From Bifidobacterium sp. ESL0728 (lineage in GTDB: Bacteria; Actinomycetota; Actinomycetes; Actinomycetales; Bifidobacteriaceae), in assembly GCF_029392015.1 (NCBI RefSeq), contig NZ_CP113925.1, positions 1,550,001 to 1,614,000 on the forward strand: DNA of 64,000 nucleotides, given 5' to 3'. Positions 1-9,169 of the stretch are shown here, in pieces. How positions within the stretch are numbered: position 1 is the stretch's first letter; each line of letters opens with the position of its first letter. A program made the translations under genes and the position numbers. The notes beneath the pieces are model-generated. The model was not told where the DNA came from and did no database searches. It saw only the letters and a list, made by a program, of their open reading frames with translations.

Positions 1-539
1 GTCAGCAATTGACGCTCAAGCACCATACGGCACACATTCATAAGCAACTGATAACTGGCATTGTTGCGATCAAACCTCAATCTCGCCCAATCCACTCGAC
101 GCACATCAGCGAATTGCACGTCGCCCATACCGATGAGACACCGTTTCAAATCATGCCTTCTCGCAGTATCTACACCCGGTTTGTCAATCAGCAGCCTCGC
201 CGTGGTTTTGAGTATGCGGTTCTTATAGGTGTCGGCAGACAAATCGTCGTAAACGCATGAGATCTCGTTGCTTCCGCCCATCTTCAACCGTGCGGTGTCG
301 GCCATATCGATTCGTCCACGGATGTCATGCAACCACTCGCACCTTGGCTGATATTCACGTTCAAAACCACGTTTACGCTGTGTAGACAATCCGATGGCAA
401 GAATCGCCGCCATCAAATCGTCAATAGTCTCGAAATCCTCGGTCTGCAATTTGGAATATTGCTTGAATTTCAAGGCTTTAAAGGCATAAGTCATCATGTA
501 ATAGATGTTTTTGATGACGACATGATCCTCCGCACGCAT
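1..539 (-). CDS. mcrC: McrC-like component of 5-methylcytosine restriction system (partial, C-terminus beyond window)
   Basis: The minus-strand frame is open from an ATG at 539-537 to the window edge, about 179 codons. It starts MRAEDHVVIKNIYYMM and continues with an AFKALKFKQYS stretch, which resembles the N-terminal region of McrC proteins (the NIYYMLxYA signature). McrC is the nuclease partner of the McrB GTPase: McrB rings translocate DNA and McrC carries the PD-(D/E)XK active site, which would lie in the missing C-terminal part. The start codon is 2 nt after the mcrB stop, so the two genes are translationally coupled. Family assignment rests on the N-terminal motif and on synteny; the catalytic part is not visible. 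Confidence 0.85.
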   Translation of the reverse strand, partial: MRAEDHVVIKNIYYMMTYAFKALKFKQYSKLQTEDFETIDDLMAAILAIGLSTQRKRGFEREYQPRCEWLHDIRGRIDMADTARLKMGGSNEISCVYDDLSADTYKNRILKTTARLLIDKPGVDTARRHDLKRCLIGMGDVQFADVRRVDWARLRFDRNNASYQLLMNVCRMVLERQLL

Positions 540-541
540 GG

Positions 542-2986
542 TTATTCCACACACTTCAGAAGTGTGTTACACTCCTTTTCGACTTTATCGGTGTCGTCAA
601 ACCAATATTCTTGAATCAGAGGAATGAGCTCATACTTCACGATTGACTCAGCGACGTTTGAAGTCGTATCATCATCATCCATCTTGTTGTCGTTCACGCA
701 GAAATAGCTATGGCCAATACAGAAACCTTCACCCAAAGCATCGTCTTTGGCGATATCTCGGTTGAGACTCCTAACCGCTTCCACTACTGCCGACAACCGG
801 GAGTCGTTACGTTTCGCTAGCTGTTTCTTGAATCTCTCATTATCAAGTGCGGGTTTCATCGTAAAGAACGCAAACCGCCGCCTCAACGCATAGTCAATAA
901 GTGCCAGGCCTCGGTCGGCCGTGTTCATCATGCCGATAATATACAGGTTTTCTGGCACATAAAAAGGCTCCTGTGAGACCGTGAGGGTCACGCTCTCGTC
1001 AGTGCCACGATGGTCCGCCTCGATCGTCATCAACAGTTCGCCGAAAACCTTGGAAATATTGGCACGATTGATTTCATCGATAATGAAGAAATAGGGTTGG
1101 TCGGGATGGGCAATCGCCTTACGCACAAACTGAACGAAAACACCCGGCACTTTTTCAAATCCCTGACCATCCTCGGTCGGCCGATAACCATAGACGAATT
1201 CGTCGTAGCTTGTATTCTGATGGAATTGGACGAACTCGATATGCCCATTATCTTTATGCCCCAATATGTCCCACGCAAGCCGTTTGGCGGTGAACGTCTT
1301 GCCAGTGCCGGGAGCCCCTTGCAAAATGACGTTTTTCTTACGATGAAGCAGTTCCTTCAGCTCATCCAAATTAGAAGAGGACAGGAAGACATCACCCAGG
1401 AGATCGTCGTCGGTGTACGGCTCGGCCTCGACTTGACTTATCGGCGAAGACTCTGATTCGTTCGCCATCTCCATAATGGTGTCGAATTCGTCCTTGCTGA
1501 GCGCAAAGAGGCTTCCGTTCATGTTCTGCAGGAACTGCATACCGCTCAAATCCGGATTGGAACTGATGTCTTCAAAAGCAACCGGTTCTTCAAAATCCTT
1601 GACTTTTTTAAAGTACAACAATTTCTCGTCAGGTTCACGACTCACTTCAAGCAACGCGAGCGCCTTTTTCGTCGGACTGGCCTCGTAACCGACAATAAGG
1701 TCGCCCTTCTTCGCATCCCTGAAGTTTTTGGCAATTCTTCTGGGATGTCCGGCCTCATTATTGACGGTGTAATTCTGTTCTTCTCCAACTTTCAGCGTTG
1801 AGATACGCCATTGTTTCGGACTGGCCACCAGCCACCAATAGTTCGCTGGTCTCACAGTATCCGAATCGTCCATTTTCATGGCCTCCTGTTTGTCGGAATA
1901 AGTTGGATATGATGAAAGGTCCATGTCATTAAGAGCTTCCACCACTTCCGGACGCAATGTCCATTCATAGACGCCGTGTCGATATTTCGCCACATCTCGA
2001 CCTAGACATATCACCGTCCAATATTCATACGAATTGCTTGGCTGATGGATAGACACCAGACCGACTTTCTTGGCGACTTTCTCTCCTAAAGTCGGAATGT
2101 TGCTCAAATAGAAGTGCATCCCTCTGCCATATCGGTCGCCCAGCTCAGCGCAAGTCATTCCCTGCGGGTTTTCCGCCAAACATTTCAGAGCAATAAGGTT
2201 ATTGGTGGTGGTAATCGTCGAATCGCTAAGAAGCTGTTTCCATTTCTCCGCGCCAATGCCAGTATTACGCTTACTTCGTGGAGGATACCAATAATCAGAT
2301 TGCTGGGCTTCTAGCGACAGACGATAAGGCGTTTTGGAAGTCAAGTCGCCGAGTTCACCCAAAAACTCAAGGTAGCCCTCGCCATCCACGGATTGAACCA
2401 ATTCAATCTGCAATTCAACCCTCAGATACTTTTCAAGGTCATTATCAATCGGAAGATATTCTTCGGGCCTCATCCAAAACAGACCCGTAGTCAGCTTTGA
2501 GACGCTGACATTATCATGCGCAAGCATGCGATCGAACGCAGCGATAAAATCCTGAAGATCTGCAGTATCCTGATCATCTTCTACGTCATCATCTTTATCA
2601 ATATCGACACAGCGTAAGGCCGCCTCGAACATTTCCCAGTTTTGATCTACGATATCGCTTTTGCCATCCGCGAATTTCCAATGTTGTGGACTCGTCACCG
2701 GAATTCCGTCAAAATCCTCGGGCAAGGGCATATTCAAATCAAAACGAGCGAGAATTATTTTAATGGCTTCGATACGCTTATCTTCTCGCTGCAACTTGCC
2801 GTTGAACATCGAAAAGAACGTGAACGGATCCATGTCGTCAAACCGCTCTCCCAAAACCTGCTCAGCGATATCCACCAGCACACCGTGATTGTCACGATAG
2901 TCCAAAAGCTTGGTGGCAATAGCTTCATAAACCTGAACCCATGTGAACTTTCCCTGCTGTCCCGCCTCATCTGACATCTCTGTCAT
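542..2986 (-). CDS. mcrB: McrB-family AAA+ restriction GTPase with internal EVE domain
   Basis: This 814-residue protein should be the motor subunit of a modification-dependent restriction system. The C-terminal AAA+ module has Walker A GAPGTGKT at residues 557-564, Walker B IIDEINRAN (D637, E638) and the McrB signature MNTADRG around 687-693, where the usual last residue is often S. Residues about 381-515 (NYWWLVASPKQWRIS onward) look like an EVE domain, a PUA-like fold that reads modified bases. The N-terminal 250 residues contain FWMRPEEYLPIDNDLEKYL, a pattern also seen near the start of other McrB-like proteins. A weakly conserved acidic stretch (DIDKDDDVEDDQD) lies near residue 130. The gene sits immediately upstream of mcrC. 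The start at 2986 is the first ATG of the frame; M4 is an alternative. Confidence 0.9.
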   Translation of the reverse strand: MTEMSDEAGQQGKFTWVQVYEAIATKLLDYRDNHGVLVDIAEQVLGERFDDMDPFTFFSMFNGKLQREDKRIEAIKIILARFDLNMPLPEDFDGIPVTSPQHWKFADGKSDIVDQNWEMFEAALRCVDIDKDDDVEDDQDTADLQDFIAAFDRMLAHDNVSVSKLTTGLFWMRPEEYLPIDNDLEKYLRVELQIELVQSVDGEGYLEFLGELGDLTSKTPYRLSLEAQQSDYWYPPRSKRNTGIGAEKWKQLLSDSTITTTNNLIALKCLAENPQGMTCAELGDRYGRGMHFYLSNIPTLGEKVAKKVGLVSIHQPSNSYEYWTVICLGRDVAKYRHGVYEWTLRPEVVEALNDMDLSSYPTYSDKQEAMKMDDSDTVRPANYWWLVASPKQWRISTLKVGEEQNYTVNNEAGHPRRIAKNFRDAKKGDLIVGYEASPTKKALALLEVSREPDEKLLYFKKVKDFEEPVAFEDISSNPDLSGMQFLQNMNGSLFALSKDEFDTIMEMANESESSPISQVEAEPYTDDDLLGDVFLSSSNLDELKELLHRKKNVILQGAPGTGKTFTAKRLAWDILGHKDNGHIEFVQFHQNTSYDEFVYGYRPTEDGQGFEKVPGVFVQFVRKAIAHPDQPYFFIIDEINRANISKVFGELLMTIEADHRGTDESVTLTVSQEPFYVPENLYIIGMMNTADRGLALIDYALRRRFAFFTMKPALDNERFKKQLAKRNDSRLSAVVEAVRSLNRDIAKDDALGEGFCIGHSYFCVNDNKMDDDDTTSNVAESIVKYELIPLIQEYWFDDTDKVEKECNTLLKCVE

Positions 2987-3192
2987 CTTTTGCCCCTTTG
3001 CACACCATTATCCCATTCAATACTTTGACTTCTTCGATTTATGCTACTCAGTACATTCGAATACAACACATATCAATAATCTCTGATATCAAGAAATCTT
3101 GAATTTTTGCATATTCCCGTCTTTCGATACCAGCATTTGTTCCAATCAGTGTTACCGTAAAGCCATCAAATGGATTACAAGAGATGGGAGAA

Positions 3193-3258
3193 TGTACCAA
3201 ATATACGTTAAAAGCCAATTAAATCAACTCTAAAAGTATGTACATAAAAGGATGTACA
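3193..3258 (+). promoter_or_regulatory. TGTAC-type repeats upstream of small gene pair (possible operator)
   Basis: Three TGTAC elements lie just before the 3265 gene: TGTACC at 3193-3198, and the palindromes TGTACA at 3239-3244 and 3253-3258. The last two flank the purine-rich stretch AAAAGGA that would be the ribosome binding site. Spaced hexamers of this kind are typical operator layouts for ribbon-helix-helix repressors, and the second gene downstream encodes one. Binding is inferred only. Confidence 0.3.
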
Positions 3259-3264
3259 CTCATT

Positions 3265-3615
3265 ATGAAAACTGAAAATCCAATACGATTCGAAGAATCA
3301 GGACGGCACCATTATGATGAATTGTCACTCAACGACTCAATCGTCATGGAGATGATAGCGAAAGAGATGATCTATTATGCATTTCTGGATCCAAAAGACC
3401 CATCGACACCGAAGGTTAATAGGCCTTTGCCTGTCATATTTTTGACATGCCGGATGCCGCCGGATTCGCTCGGACGTGGTATTGCTGAAATTCTGCTATA
3501 TCTGGACGGGAACCATACGACAGTATTCCATGTCGAACAGCTGACGCAGATTTGGGAACGATATTGGAGGGCTCACGATCCGGAGGCAGGAGAAAAGCTC
3601 AGAGCATTGCAATAA
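3265..3615 (+). CDS. Small hypothetical protein upstream of RHH gene (possible toxin)
   Basis: The product of 116 residues (125 if the earlier ATG at 3238 is used) begins MKTENPIRFEES. The later start is preferred because AAAAGGATG precedes it at a usual distance. I do not recognise the family. There is no signal peptide or transmembrane segment; the centre (RPLPVIFLTCRMPPD, then IAEILLYLDG) looks like a short alpha/beta fold and the C-terminus is helical and charged. It lies 51 nt upstream of a ribbon-helix-helix protein gene on the same strand, an arrangement like a toxin-antitoxin pair, but no known toxin motif can be seen, so that role is only a suggestion from context. Confidence 0.55.
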   Translation: MKTENPIRFEESGRHHYDELSLNDSIVMEMIAKEMIYYAFLDPKDPSTPKVNRPLPVIFLTCRMPPDSLGRGIAEILLYLDGNHTTVFHVEQLTQIWERYWRAHDPEAGEKLRALQ

Positions 3616-3666
3616 AAAAAACTACAACCTATTCAATAAATTGGTTTAAACCTGTAAGGAGAAAAC

Positions 3667-4020
3667 ATGGCTACATTTGAAGAATACAAAGGATATCTGG
3701 CTCATCCGCAGAACGATTTGGAAAACGCTCCTTTGGCCGACGGCTCCGGCGAAGATGCTAAGCAATTCGGTGCAGCTTTGGCCGACCCCAATACCGACAA
3801 ACAAGAGCTAGTCAAAACCGTTATGGGACGGCCAACGCTTGAAGAACAGTTACGCGGAAGAAAACAATCGGTTCAGATTCATCTGTCTTTTCCCGCAACG
3901 ATGAAAGAATACGCTAAAGAAGCCACAAAAAGAGAAAAGCTTTCCAATATGAGCGAATATCTCCGTAGTTTGGTCGAAAAGGACGCGGAGGCGCATGACG
4001 TAAAGCTCTCTGCCCTTTAG
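3667..4020 (+). CDS. Ribbon-helix-helix protein, putative antitoxin
   Basis: The 117-residue product has an acidic, probably disordered N-terminal half (ENAPLADGSGEDAKQ) followed by GRPTLEEQLRGRKQSVQIHLSFP, a basic linker leading into a beta strand, and then helices MKEYAKEATKREKL and SEYLRSLVEKD. This is the strand-helix-helix layout of CopG/Arc-type DNA-binding antitoxins. A good ribosome binding site (AAGGAGAAAAC) precedes the ATG. The gene follows the unknown small gene at 3265 by 51 nt and is probably cotranscribed. An odd point is that the DNA-binding part is C-terminal and the acidic part N-terminal, the reverse of many antitoxins. The target toxin is unproven. Confidence 0.6.
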   Translation: MATFEEYKGYLAHPQNDLENAPLADGSGEDAKQFGAALADPNTDKQELVKTVMGRPTLEEQLRGRKQSVQIHLSFPATMKEYAKEATKREKLSNMSEYLRSLVEKDAEAHDVKLSAL

Positions 4021-4115
4021 AGGTTTCATCTGGAATCAGATCATTGAATCACGATGAGTAGCGACTCCAACATTGTCGTTTTGACGACAACGGTCATGCA
4101 CAAATCATACGTACA

Positions 4116-5606
4116 TCAATACTGAGCAATTGGCAAGTGCACTTGCAGCTTCCACGATGTACCATCTACTTGCGTTTCCATCGAGCCACCCAGTTCTTGG
4201 ATGGTCTGCAGGTGAAGGTGAAGACCTCGACCTGAGGGGATGCGCTTGCGGGTGGATTGGTCGGAAGATGACGCGATGGCATTGCTTTGTTTGATCGCGA
4301 TTGTGCCATCACGATAGGTAATGTTCATTTTCCACAGCTGGGATTTGTCGGCGTGATAAGCGATGTTTGCGTAGATTTCGCCGATTAGGCTCAGTAATTC
4401 GTCGTATTGTTCCGCATTTTCAGAACTTCTTAATGGCAACGCAGTAAGGTTTTTCGCTTCGGTATGACCACTGAATCCTTGCTGTTGCAACGATGCTTCG
4501 GAACGATCAATTATTTGGCCTAGCTCATCGGCAAATGACACTGCTATTCCTAGATGAGCACCATTTTTTGTTGTTTTGTTTTCTCTCATTTCTGTCATCT
4601 CGGAAGATTCAGCTACCTTTGCTCGGGCTTCTTTTACCTTTTCATCCGCCGAAGATGCAGCGGTCTCCGTTTCAGATTTTCCGTTTTCAGGAACTCCGAG
4701 CAAATCAATGACAGCGTGAAGATTATCCAATGAATGCAAGGCGACATCGTGCACCAGCCGCCAAGCCTTTTCCTCGGCATCATCAGCGTCACTTGCGCTA
4801 GCATTGGCCCTACTGCCTGAAAAGGGCAAAACCAACTCACCAGAGTTGCTTCCGCCCTGCCTAATTTTCCCGAAACCTTTAATCGATCTCTCTGCGCTTT
4901 CGCCATTGTTTATTTCATTATCGGCAACCCTATTAATGCCAGAATCATCGGCACCGCCATCTTCATCGCAGAATTGCTCGGCCAACATCGCAATGTCGGA
5001 AAGCCCGTTTGCGACGGTGTCGTGCGTCTTGCTGGCCAATTCATTCTGCCGCCGCAAGATGGTAGCTTCACGTTGGACGTGCTGCAATTCGCGCTGGTTC
5101 GCAGTCAACAACACGGCAATCGCACGATAACCTGCGGCGAATATCAGTGCCAACAGATACATCAGGTAAACGGCACCCAGCACCGAATCAACCCACCATA
5201 GCCACGTACCCCCTACATGCAGCTGATCGGCCAGTACAGAAACGACAATCAATACGAGCGGCAGCACGACGGTCATGCCAAAGAACCACACATCGCTGCC
5301 GGCCAGGCGCAGGAGCCAGTTGATCCATCGCGGCGCACGAAGCGAAGTTCCGGATTCTCGTGAACCGTTCTTGGCCGGCTTGCGGAACATGAACCATACC
5401 AAGACAACAATAAGCAACAGCAGAGCAGCAACGTTGCACCACATCGCAATCAGGGAACGGGAATGTCGATACAGCAGCGCCGAAACCGCATACACTACGC
5501 AGAGCGGCGAAACCACCACCAAAAAACGTCGTTGGCTGGTGAATTCGCCGTGCAACGGTTCTAATTCGTCTACCAACGTTGTCTCATCCGTTTGTTTCGT
5601 TTCCAT
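4116..5606 (-). CDS. Membrane sensor histidine kinase (NarL-type partner)
   Basis: The 496-residue protein has four predicted membrane segments in residues about 27-168 (pairs separated by a basic loop KPAKNGSRESGTSLR), then a coiled linker and the dimerisation box KTHDTVANGLSDIAML with H195-D196 as the phosphoacceptor pair of the HisKA_3 type. The N-box is recognisable as GEIYANIAYHADK and a G-box as SGRGLHLH, but the DxGxG element between them is degraded (AIKQSNAIASSS), so ATP binding may be atypical. A long polar insertion (about residues 215-360, rich in Asp, Ser, Glu and Ala) separates dimerisation and ATPase parts. It is encoded 176 nt downstream of the response regulator at 5783-6448 and probably forms a two-component system with it. 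The signal is unknown. Confidence 0.8.
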   Translation of the reverse strand: METKQTDETTLVDELEPLHGEFTSQRRFLVVVSPLCVVYAVSALLYRHSRSLIAMWCNVAALLLLIVVLVWFMFRKPAKNGSRESGTSLRAPRWINWLLRLAGSDVWFFGMTVVLPLVLIVVSVLADQLHVGGTWLWWVDSVLGAVYLMYLLALIFAAGYRAIAVLLTANQRELQHVQREATILRRQNELASKTHDTVANGLSDIAMLAEQFCDEDGGADDSGINRVADNEINNGESAERSIKGFGKIRQGGSNSGELVLPFSGSRANASASDADDAEEKAWRLVHDVALHSLDNLHAVIDLLGVPENGKSETETAASSADEKVKEARAKVAESSEMTEMRENKTTKNGAHLGIAVSFADELGQIIDRSEASLQQQGFSGHTEAKNLTALPLRSSENAEQYDELLSLIGEIYANIAYHADKSQLWKMNITYRDGTIAIKQSNAIASSSDQSTRKRIPSGRGLHLHLQTIQELGGSMETQVDGTSWKLQVHLPIAQY

Positions 5607-5782
5607 CGTTTCCTCGCTTCACAGTCATCCAGAATCCTTTGCAATAACCGACAAAACCGCTGTGCGCACTCTCAAGTAAAAATTCTCGGTTCCAAGCGGT
5701 CTTGCCGTGTTTCTTATCTTGTCATTTTCTGCTATCGAACAATCCTGTTGTCACCCAAACGGGTGCATTCCGTTTTCGAAAT

Positions 5783-6448
5783 TCACTGCTTCAGCCAAAT
5801 CGAGACGGCCTCGCTGCGGTTCGCGGCACCCAGCTTGACGTATACTCTCGAAGCCAAGGTCTTGACGGTATTGACGCTAATACCCATGCGTTCAGCCGTT
5901 TCACCACTGGTGAGGCCGTTGGAGAACAGGCCCATCATGGTCTGTTCACGAGGAGTAAGCGACACGCTTTTATCGGATTGTGATAATTGCTTCAAGGACG
6001 CTTGCGAGTTCCAATCTCTACGACGGCATTGAGCAATCGTTGGAAAGGTTACTTCTTCAGCATCTTTGTTCCATATTCCGCCCGCAAGCACCGAGAGCAC
6101 GGCCTGCGCTATCCCTTTCAAACTTCGTTTCGCCACGATGCCCTGCCCTCCGGCATCGGCGACTAGCCCCGCGTAACGTTCCAACGGAAACGAGGTCAAC
6201 GCGAGCGCCGGTACGAAATTGCCCTCAGCCCGCAGCTTTCCAATGACTTCCACCCCGGTCATGTCGTTCAACGACATATCCGCAAGCAACAAATCAGGCG
6301 CTTCACGCTCCGAGCAACACCGCTCAATTGCAGTCTTCCCCGTGGTCGCGCACCATGCAATCTTCAGTCCGGCACTTTCAAGAAAATGTGAAAGCATCAT
6401 CACCGTTAGTTCGTCATTGTCAAGAATTCCCACGTTCTGTTGCGCCAT
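5783..6448 (-). CDS. LuxR/NarL-family response regulator
   Basis: The 221-residue protein has a receiver domain at about 1-125 with acidic residues D10 and D12, the likely phosphoacceptor D57 (PDLLLADMSL) and a conserved Lys in GIVAKRSL. The C-terminal LuxR-type helix-turn-helix runs from LTPREQTMMGLFSNGLTSGETAERMG to VNTVKTLASRVYVKLG at about 160-215. The linker between them is of usual length. A ribosome binding site (AAGGAGGAGAAGCG on the minus strand) precedes the ATG. It is the first gene of a pair with the histidine kinase downstream. The next gene on the same strand upstream encodes an LTA-synthase-like enzyme, so an envelope-related regulon is possible but not shown. Confidence 0.88.
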   Translation of the reverse strand: MAQQNVGILDNDELTVMMLSHFLESAGLKIAWCATTGKTAIERCCSEREAPDLLLADMSLNDMTGVEVIGKLRAEGNFVPALALTSFPLERYAGLVADAGGQGIVAKRSLKGIAQAVLSVLAGGIWNKDAEEVTFPTIAQCRRRDWNSQASLKQLSQSDKSVSLTPREQTMMGLFSNGLTSGETAERMGISVNTVKTLASRVYVKLGAANRSEAVSIWLKQ

Positions 6449-6635
6449 CGCTTCTCCTCCTTGAAAAAACGAACCGACATCAATCGACAGTCTGTCTCAT
6501 CACTTTACAGCACTTCACCAACGCCGGAAACAACTCCTAAAAACAGAAAATCGGTCGATACCGAATCAGAAACAGCAGAAAATAGCCATTTATGATTGGT
6601 GTCGACCGACCTTTTTGATGACGGAGACTGACAAC

Positions 6636-8879
6636 CTAGCCCATGAACCCGGCGTCCTTGAGATATCCTTTGCCGGCGGTGACATCATATTGGATGAGCT
6701 TGTAGTCGTGCATTAGCTGCTTGGTCTCCTTGTCGAAATCGCTAGCGGCCATCGGCTGTCCCTTGGGGTCCAGATAGATCGGCTGGCCTTCAGGGATGCG
6801 CGACCATCCCTGGATCTGGTTGACTACAGGCGGCTCCATCGCGGAGACATTGCGATGCAGCTGGGTCAGGAAGGCAAGGAACGGCGTGACCTTCGAATTG
6901 GTCTGCTCGGCGGCCTGTGCCATGAAGAAGTTCGGCGAGGAGTATTCACCGTCCGGGCTCTTGTAGCCCTGCCGTCCACTGGCCTTGTTGGACCAGATGA
7001 AGTAGTCGGTGGTGTGCAGCGCGAGAGAATTCTTCTGGTCGGCCGAAGCAGTCTTGTAAATGCCCGGCAGGTGGTCGCCGTAGAAGACGACGGTGACGGG
7101 CTTATTGAGCGAATCCATCTGTTCCAAGAACTTGGCAGTGGCCTTATCGGTGATGTTCGCCCCCTTGGCGTAGGTGTTGATCGACTCGTTCTCATCGGCG
7201 CCGAGCGGCTGCGATGGATCCGTGGACTCGGCCTTGAAGTCATTGCCCTTATACCAATTGTGATACGGCATGTGGTTCTGCATCGTGGCGAGCTGGACGA
7301 ATTCGTTCTGCGGGTTCTTCTTCATCGATTCATAGACGCTCTGGTAGGCCGAGGCGTCGGAAACATACGGCGAGGAATCGATCTTCTGCCGATGCGCGAT
7401 CACCTCGGGCGGTTCCAGCGAGTAGAAGTGCGAGAATCCGAACTTCTTGTAGTTGTTGGCGCGCAGGTACATCGACGGCTCGTAAGGATGGAAGGCCACG
7501 GAATGCTCCTTGCTCCCCCACAGCTGGTTAACCGTCGGCGTCCATTTCTCGCCGGGAATAAGCTGCTGGTACGGGCTGGTGAGCGACGGATCGAAATTGG
7601 CCATCGACATACCGGTAAGGCTCATGTATTCGAGGTTCGCGGTGCCACCGCCGTAACCGGAGGAAAGCATATAGCCGCCGGTCGTGTGCTGCTTGATTTC
7701 GCGGGTATTGGGAATCGGATCATGGTTAATCTTGAGCCCAGGCACGCGAGATGGATCGGAATATGATTCTGAAAGGATGAAGACCACGCTGCCGTCGTCT
7801 ATCTTGGCGCTGCGGGTCTTGTTGATCTTGGCGGCTTCGGCGGAGTATCGCTTGGCAACCTGTTTCATCGTCGCCTCGCTGTAGTCGCTCGGCTGATCCA
7901 TCACCTTCGGGTGGGCTTGGCCCAGGAACGAAACCAGCGGGCCGTTGCGCTGCGCGTCATAGACGGAATCCCACATCGAGGGAATATAACCCATCGTCTT
8001 GGCAAAAGAGTTAGTGAAGGTATTGATCTGCCCGACCTGATAGCTGAAGCCGGTCACCAGAAGCAGGGGCACGACGATAAATAGGATACGCAACGCAGCA
8101 CCAAGGCTTTTGCTTTTGACCTTATTGTCGCTTTTTGTATTACTGTCGTTTACCTCATTACCAGACTTGTTCCCGCTTTTACCCGATTGATCGGCATTTT
8201 CGCCGCGTTCACCGCCAACGGCACTGTCAACTTGCTGGTTTTCAAAGCCGAACACCTTGCCGTGGCGTACGTCGAAATGGTTCAGCACCACAAACAAGAC
8301 AATGACCAAAACCATCGCAATCACAACGCCGGCAATCAGCCCGCCGGAACCGGACGGAATGAAACTCATCAACGACCCGGCGTCGCCGTTGGAGACGAAG
8401 CTTAAGTCCGAAGGCAGAATTGTCTCATAGCGAACACTGACCTTGAAATGCTCCACAATCGCAATGAGAATTATCAAGACAAACATCACGGGAGTGGCGA
8501 TCCAGAACCGGTTGAACACCATGATCACCGCGAGGTAAATGAGCCCCAGCAGGAGCAGATTCAGCACAAAGACGAAATTGCGCTGCTCCCACATCTTGGA
8601 AATCATGCCCCACACGCCGGTAAGCGGGCTGGCAAGTTTCACACGGGTATCGCTTTGGGAGACACCTTGCTGCAAGATGAGGGCCATGATGATGTCGAAC
8701 ACGAAGAACAGCAAGGTATAAACCCAGCCACGAACATGCATACGCCGCTGGCCGGAATCCGCCTTGCTTCCCTTTTCCCTAGCCGCATCCTGGGGCTTTT
8801 GCGTATTCCCGGAGCCCAGTTGCCCAACTGCATCCCGAGGTTTTCCCTCACTAAAGTCGTGTTTTTCGACCTCATCCAT
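6636..8879 (-). CDS. LTA synthase-like phosphoglycerol transferase (membrane sulfatase fold)
   Basis: The protein (747 residues from the ATG at 8879, which has AAGGAA upstream; a frame extension to 8927 lacks a ribosome binding site) belongs to the alkaline-phosphatase/sulfatase superfamily that makes polyglycerol-phosphate or related glycan decorations. Four to five membrane segments fill the first 300 residues, interrupted by a hydrophilic Ser/Asn/Lys/Asp stretch (QSGKSGNKSGNEVNDSN). The extracellular catalytic domain shows FILSESYSDPSRVPG (metal-binding Glu), GYGGGTANLEY with the likely nucleophile Thr413, and VVFYGDHLPGIY (metal-binding Asp-His). It is divergent from the esterase gene at 9170. 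Related genes act in lipoteichoic-acid-type polymer synthesis; the exact polymer here is unknown. Confidence 0.85.
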   Translation of the reverse strand: MDEVEKHDFSEGKPRDAVGQLGSGNTQKPQDAAREKGSKADSGQRRMHVRGWVYTLLFFVFDIIMALILQQGVSQSDTRVKLASPLTGVWGMISKMWEQRNFVFVLNLLLLGLIYLAVIMVFNRFWIATPVMFVLIILIAIVEHFKVSVRYETILPSDLSFVSNGDAGSLMSFIPSGSGGLIAGVVIAMVLVIVLFVVLNHFDVRHGKVFGFENQQVDSAVGGERGENADQSGKSGNKSGNEVNDSNTKSDNKVKSKSLGAALRILFIVVPLLLVTGFSYQVGQINTFTNSFAKTMGYIPSMWDSVYDAQRNGPLVSFLGQAHPKVMDQPSDYSEATMKQVAKRYSAEAAKINKTRSAKIDDGSVVFILSESYSDPSRVPGLKINHDPIPNTREIKQHTTGGYMLSSGYGGGTANLEYMSLTGMSMANFDPSLTSPYQQLIPGEKWTPTVNQLWGSKEHSVAFHPYEPSMYLRANNYKKFGFSHFYSLEPPEVIAHRQKIDSSPYVSDASAYQSVYESMKKNPQNEFVQLATMQNHMPYHNWYKGNDFKAESTDPSQPLGADENESINTYAKGANITDKATAKFLEQMDSLNKPVTVVFYGDHLPGIYKTASADQKNSLALHTTDYFIWSNKASGRQGYKSPDGEYSSPNFFMAQAAEQTNSKVTPFLAFLTQLHRNVSAMEPPVVNQIQGWSRIPEGQPIYLDPKGQPMAASDFDKETKQLMHDYKLIQYDVTAGKGYLKDAGFMG

Positions 8880-9169
8880 ACCGTTACGTTCCTTAGTCCT
8901 CAAATTTCGGGTACCGTGTATTGTCATTTTCTGCTTACACGACGAATGTCAATGTTATAAACCTTTTATCACGTTATTCTGTATGAAAACCGTGCGTTCT
9001 TCCCATATCCTCATTTTCTACGGTCATAATCATAGCGAAAGGCTATTATATCGACGGCAGACAATTGCGTCGAAAACGGAATCATTCTTCTGACTGATGG
9101 ACGCGATTGCACTTGTGCGTCTAGAATCATCATTTAGTAATATTGCGCTTGATACGGCGAGGGGAAACG

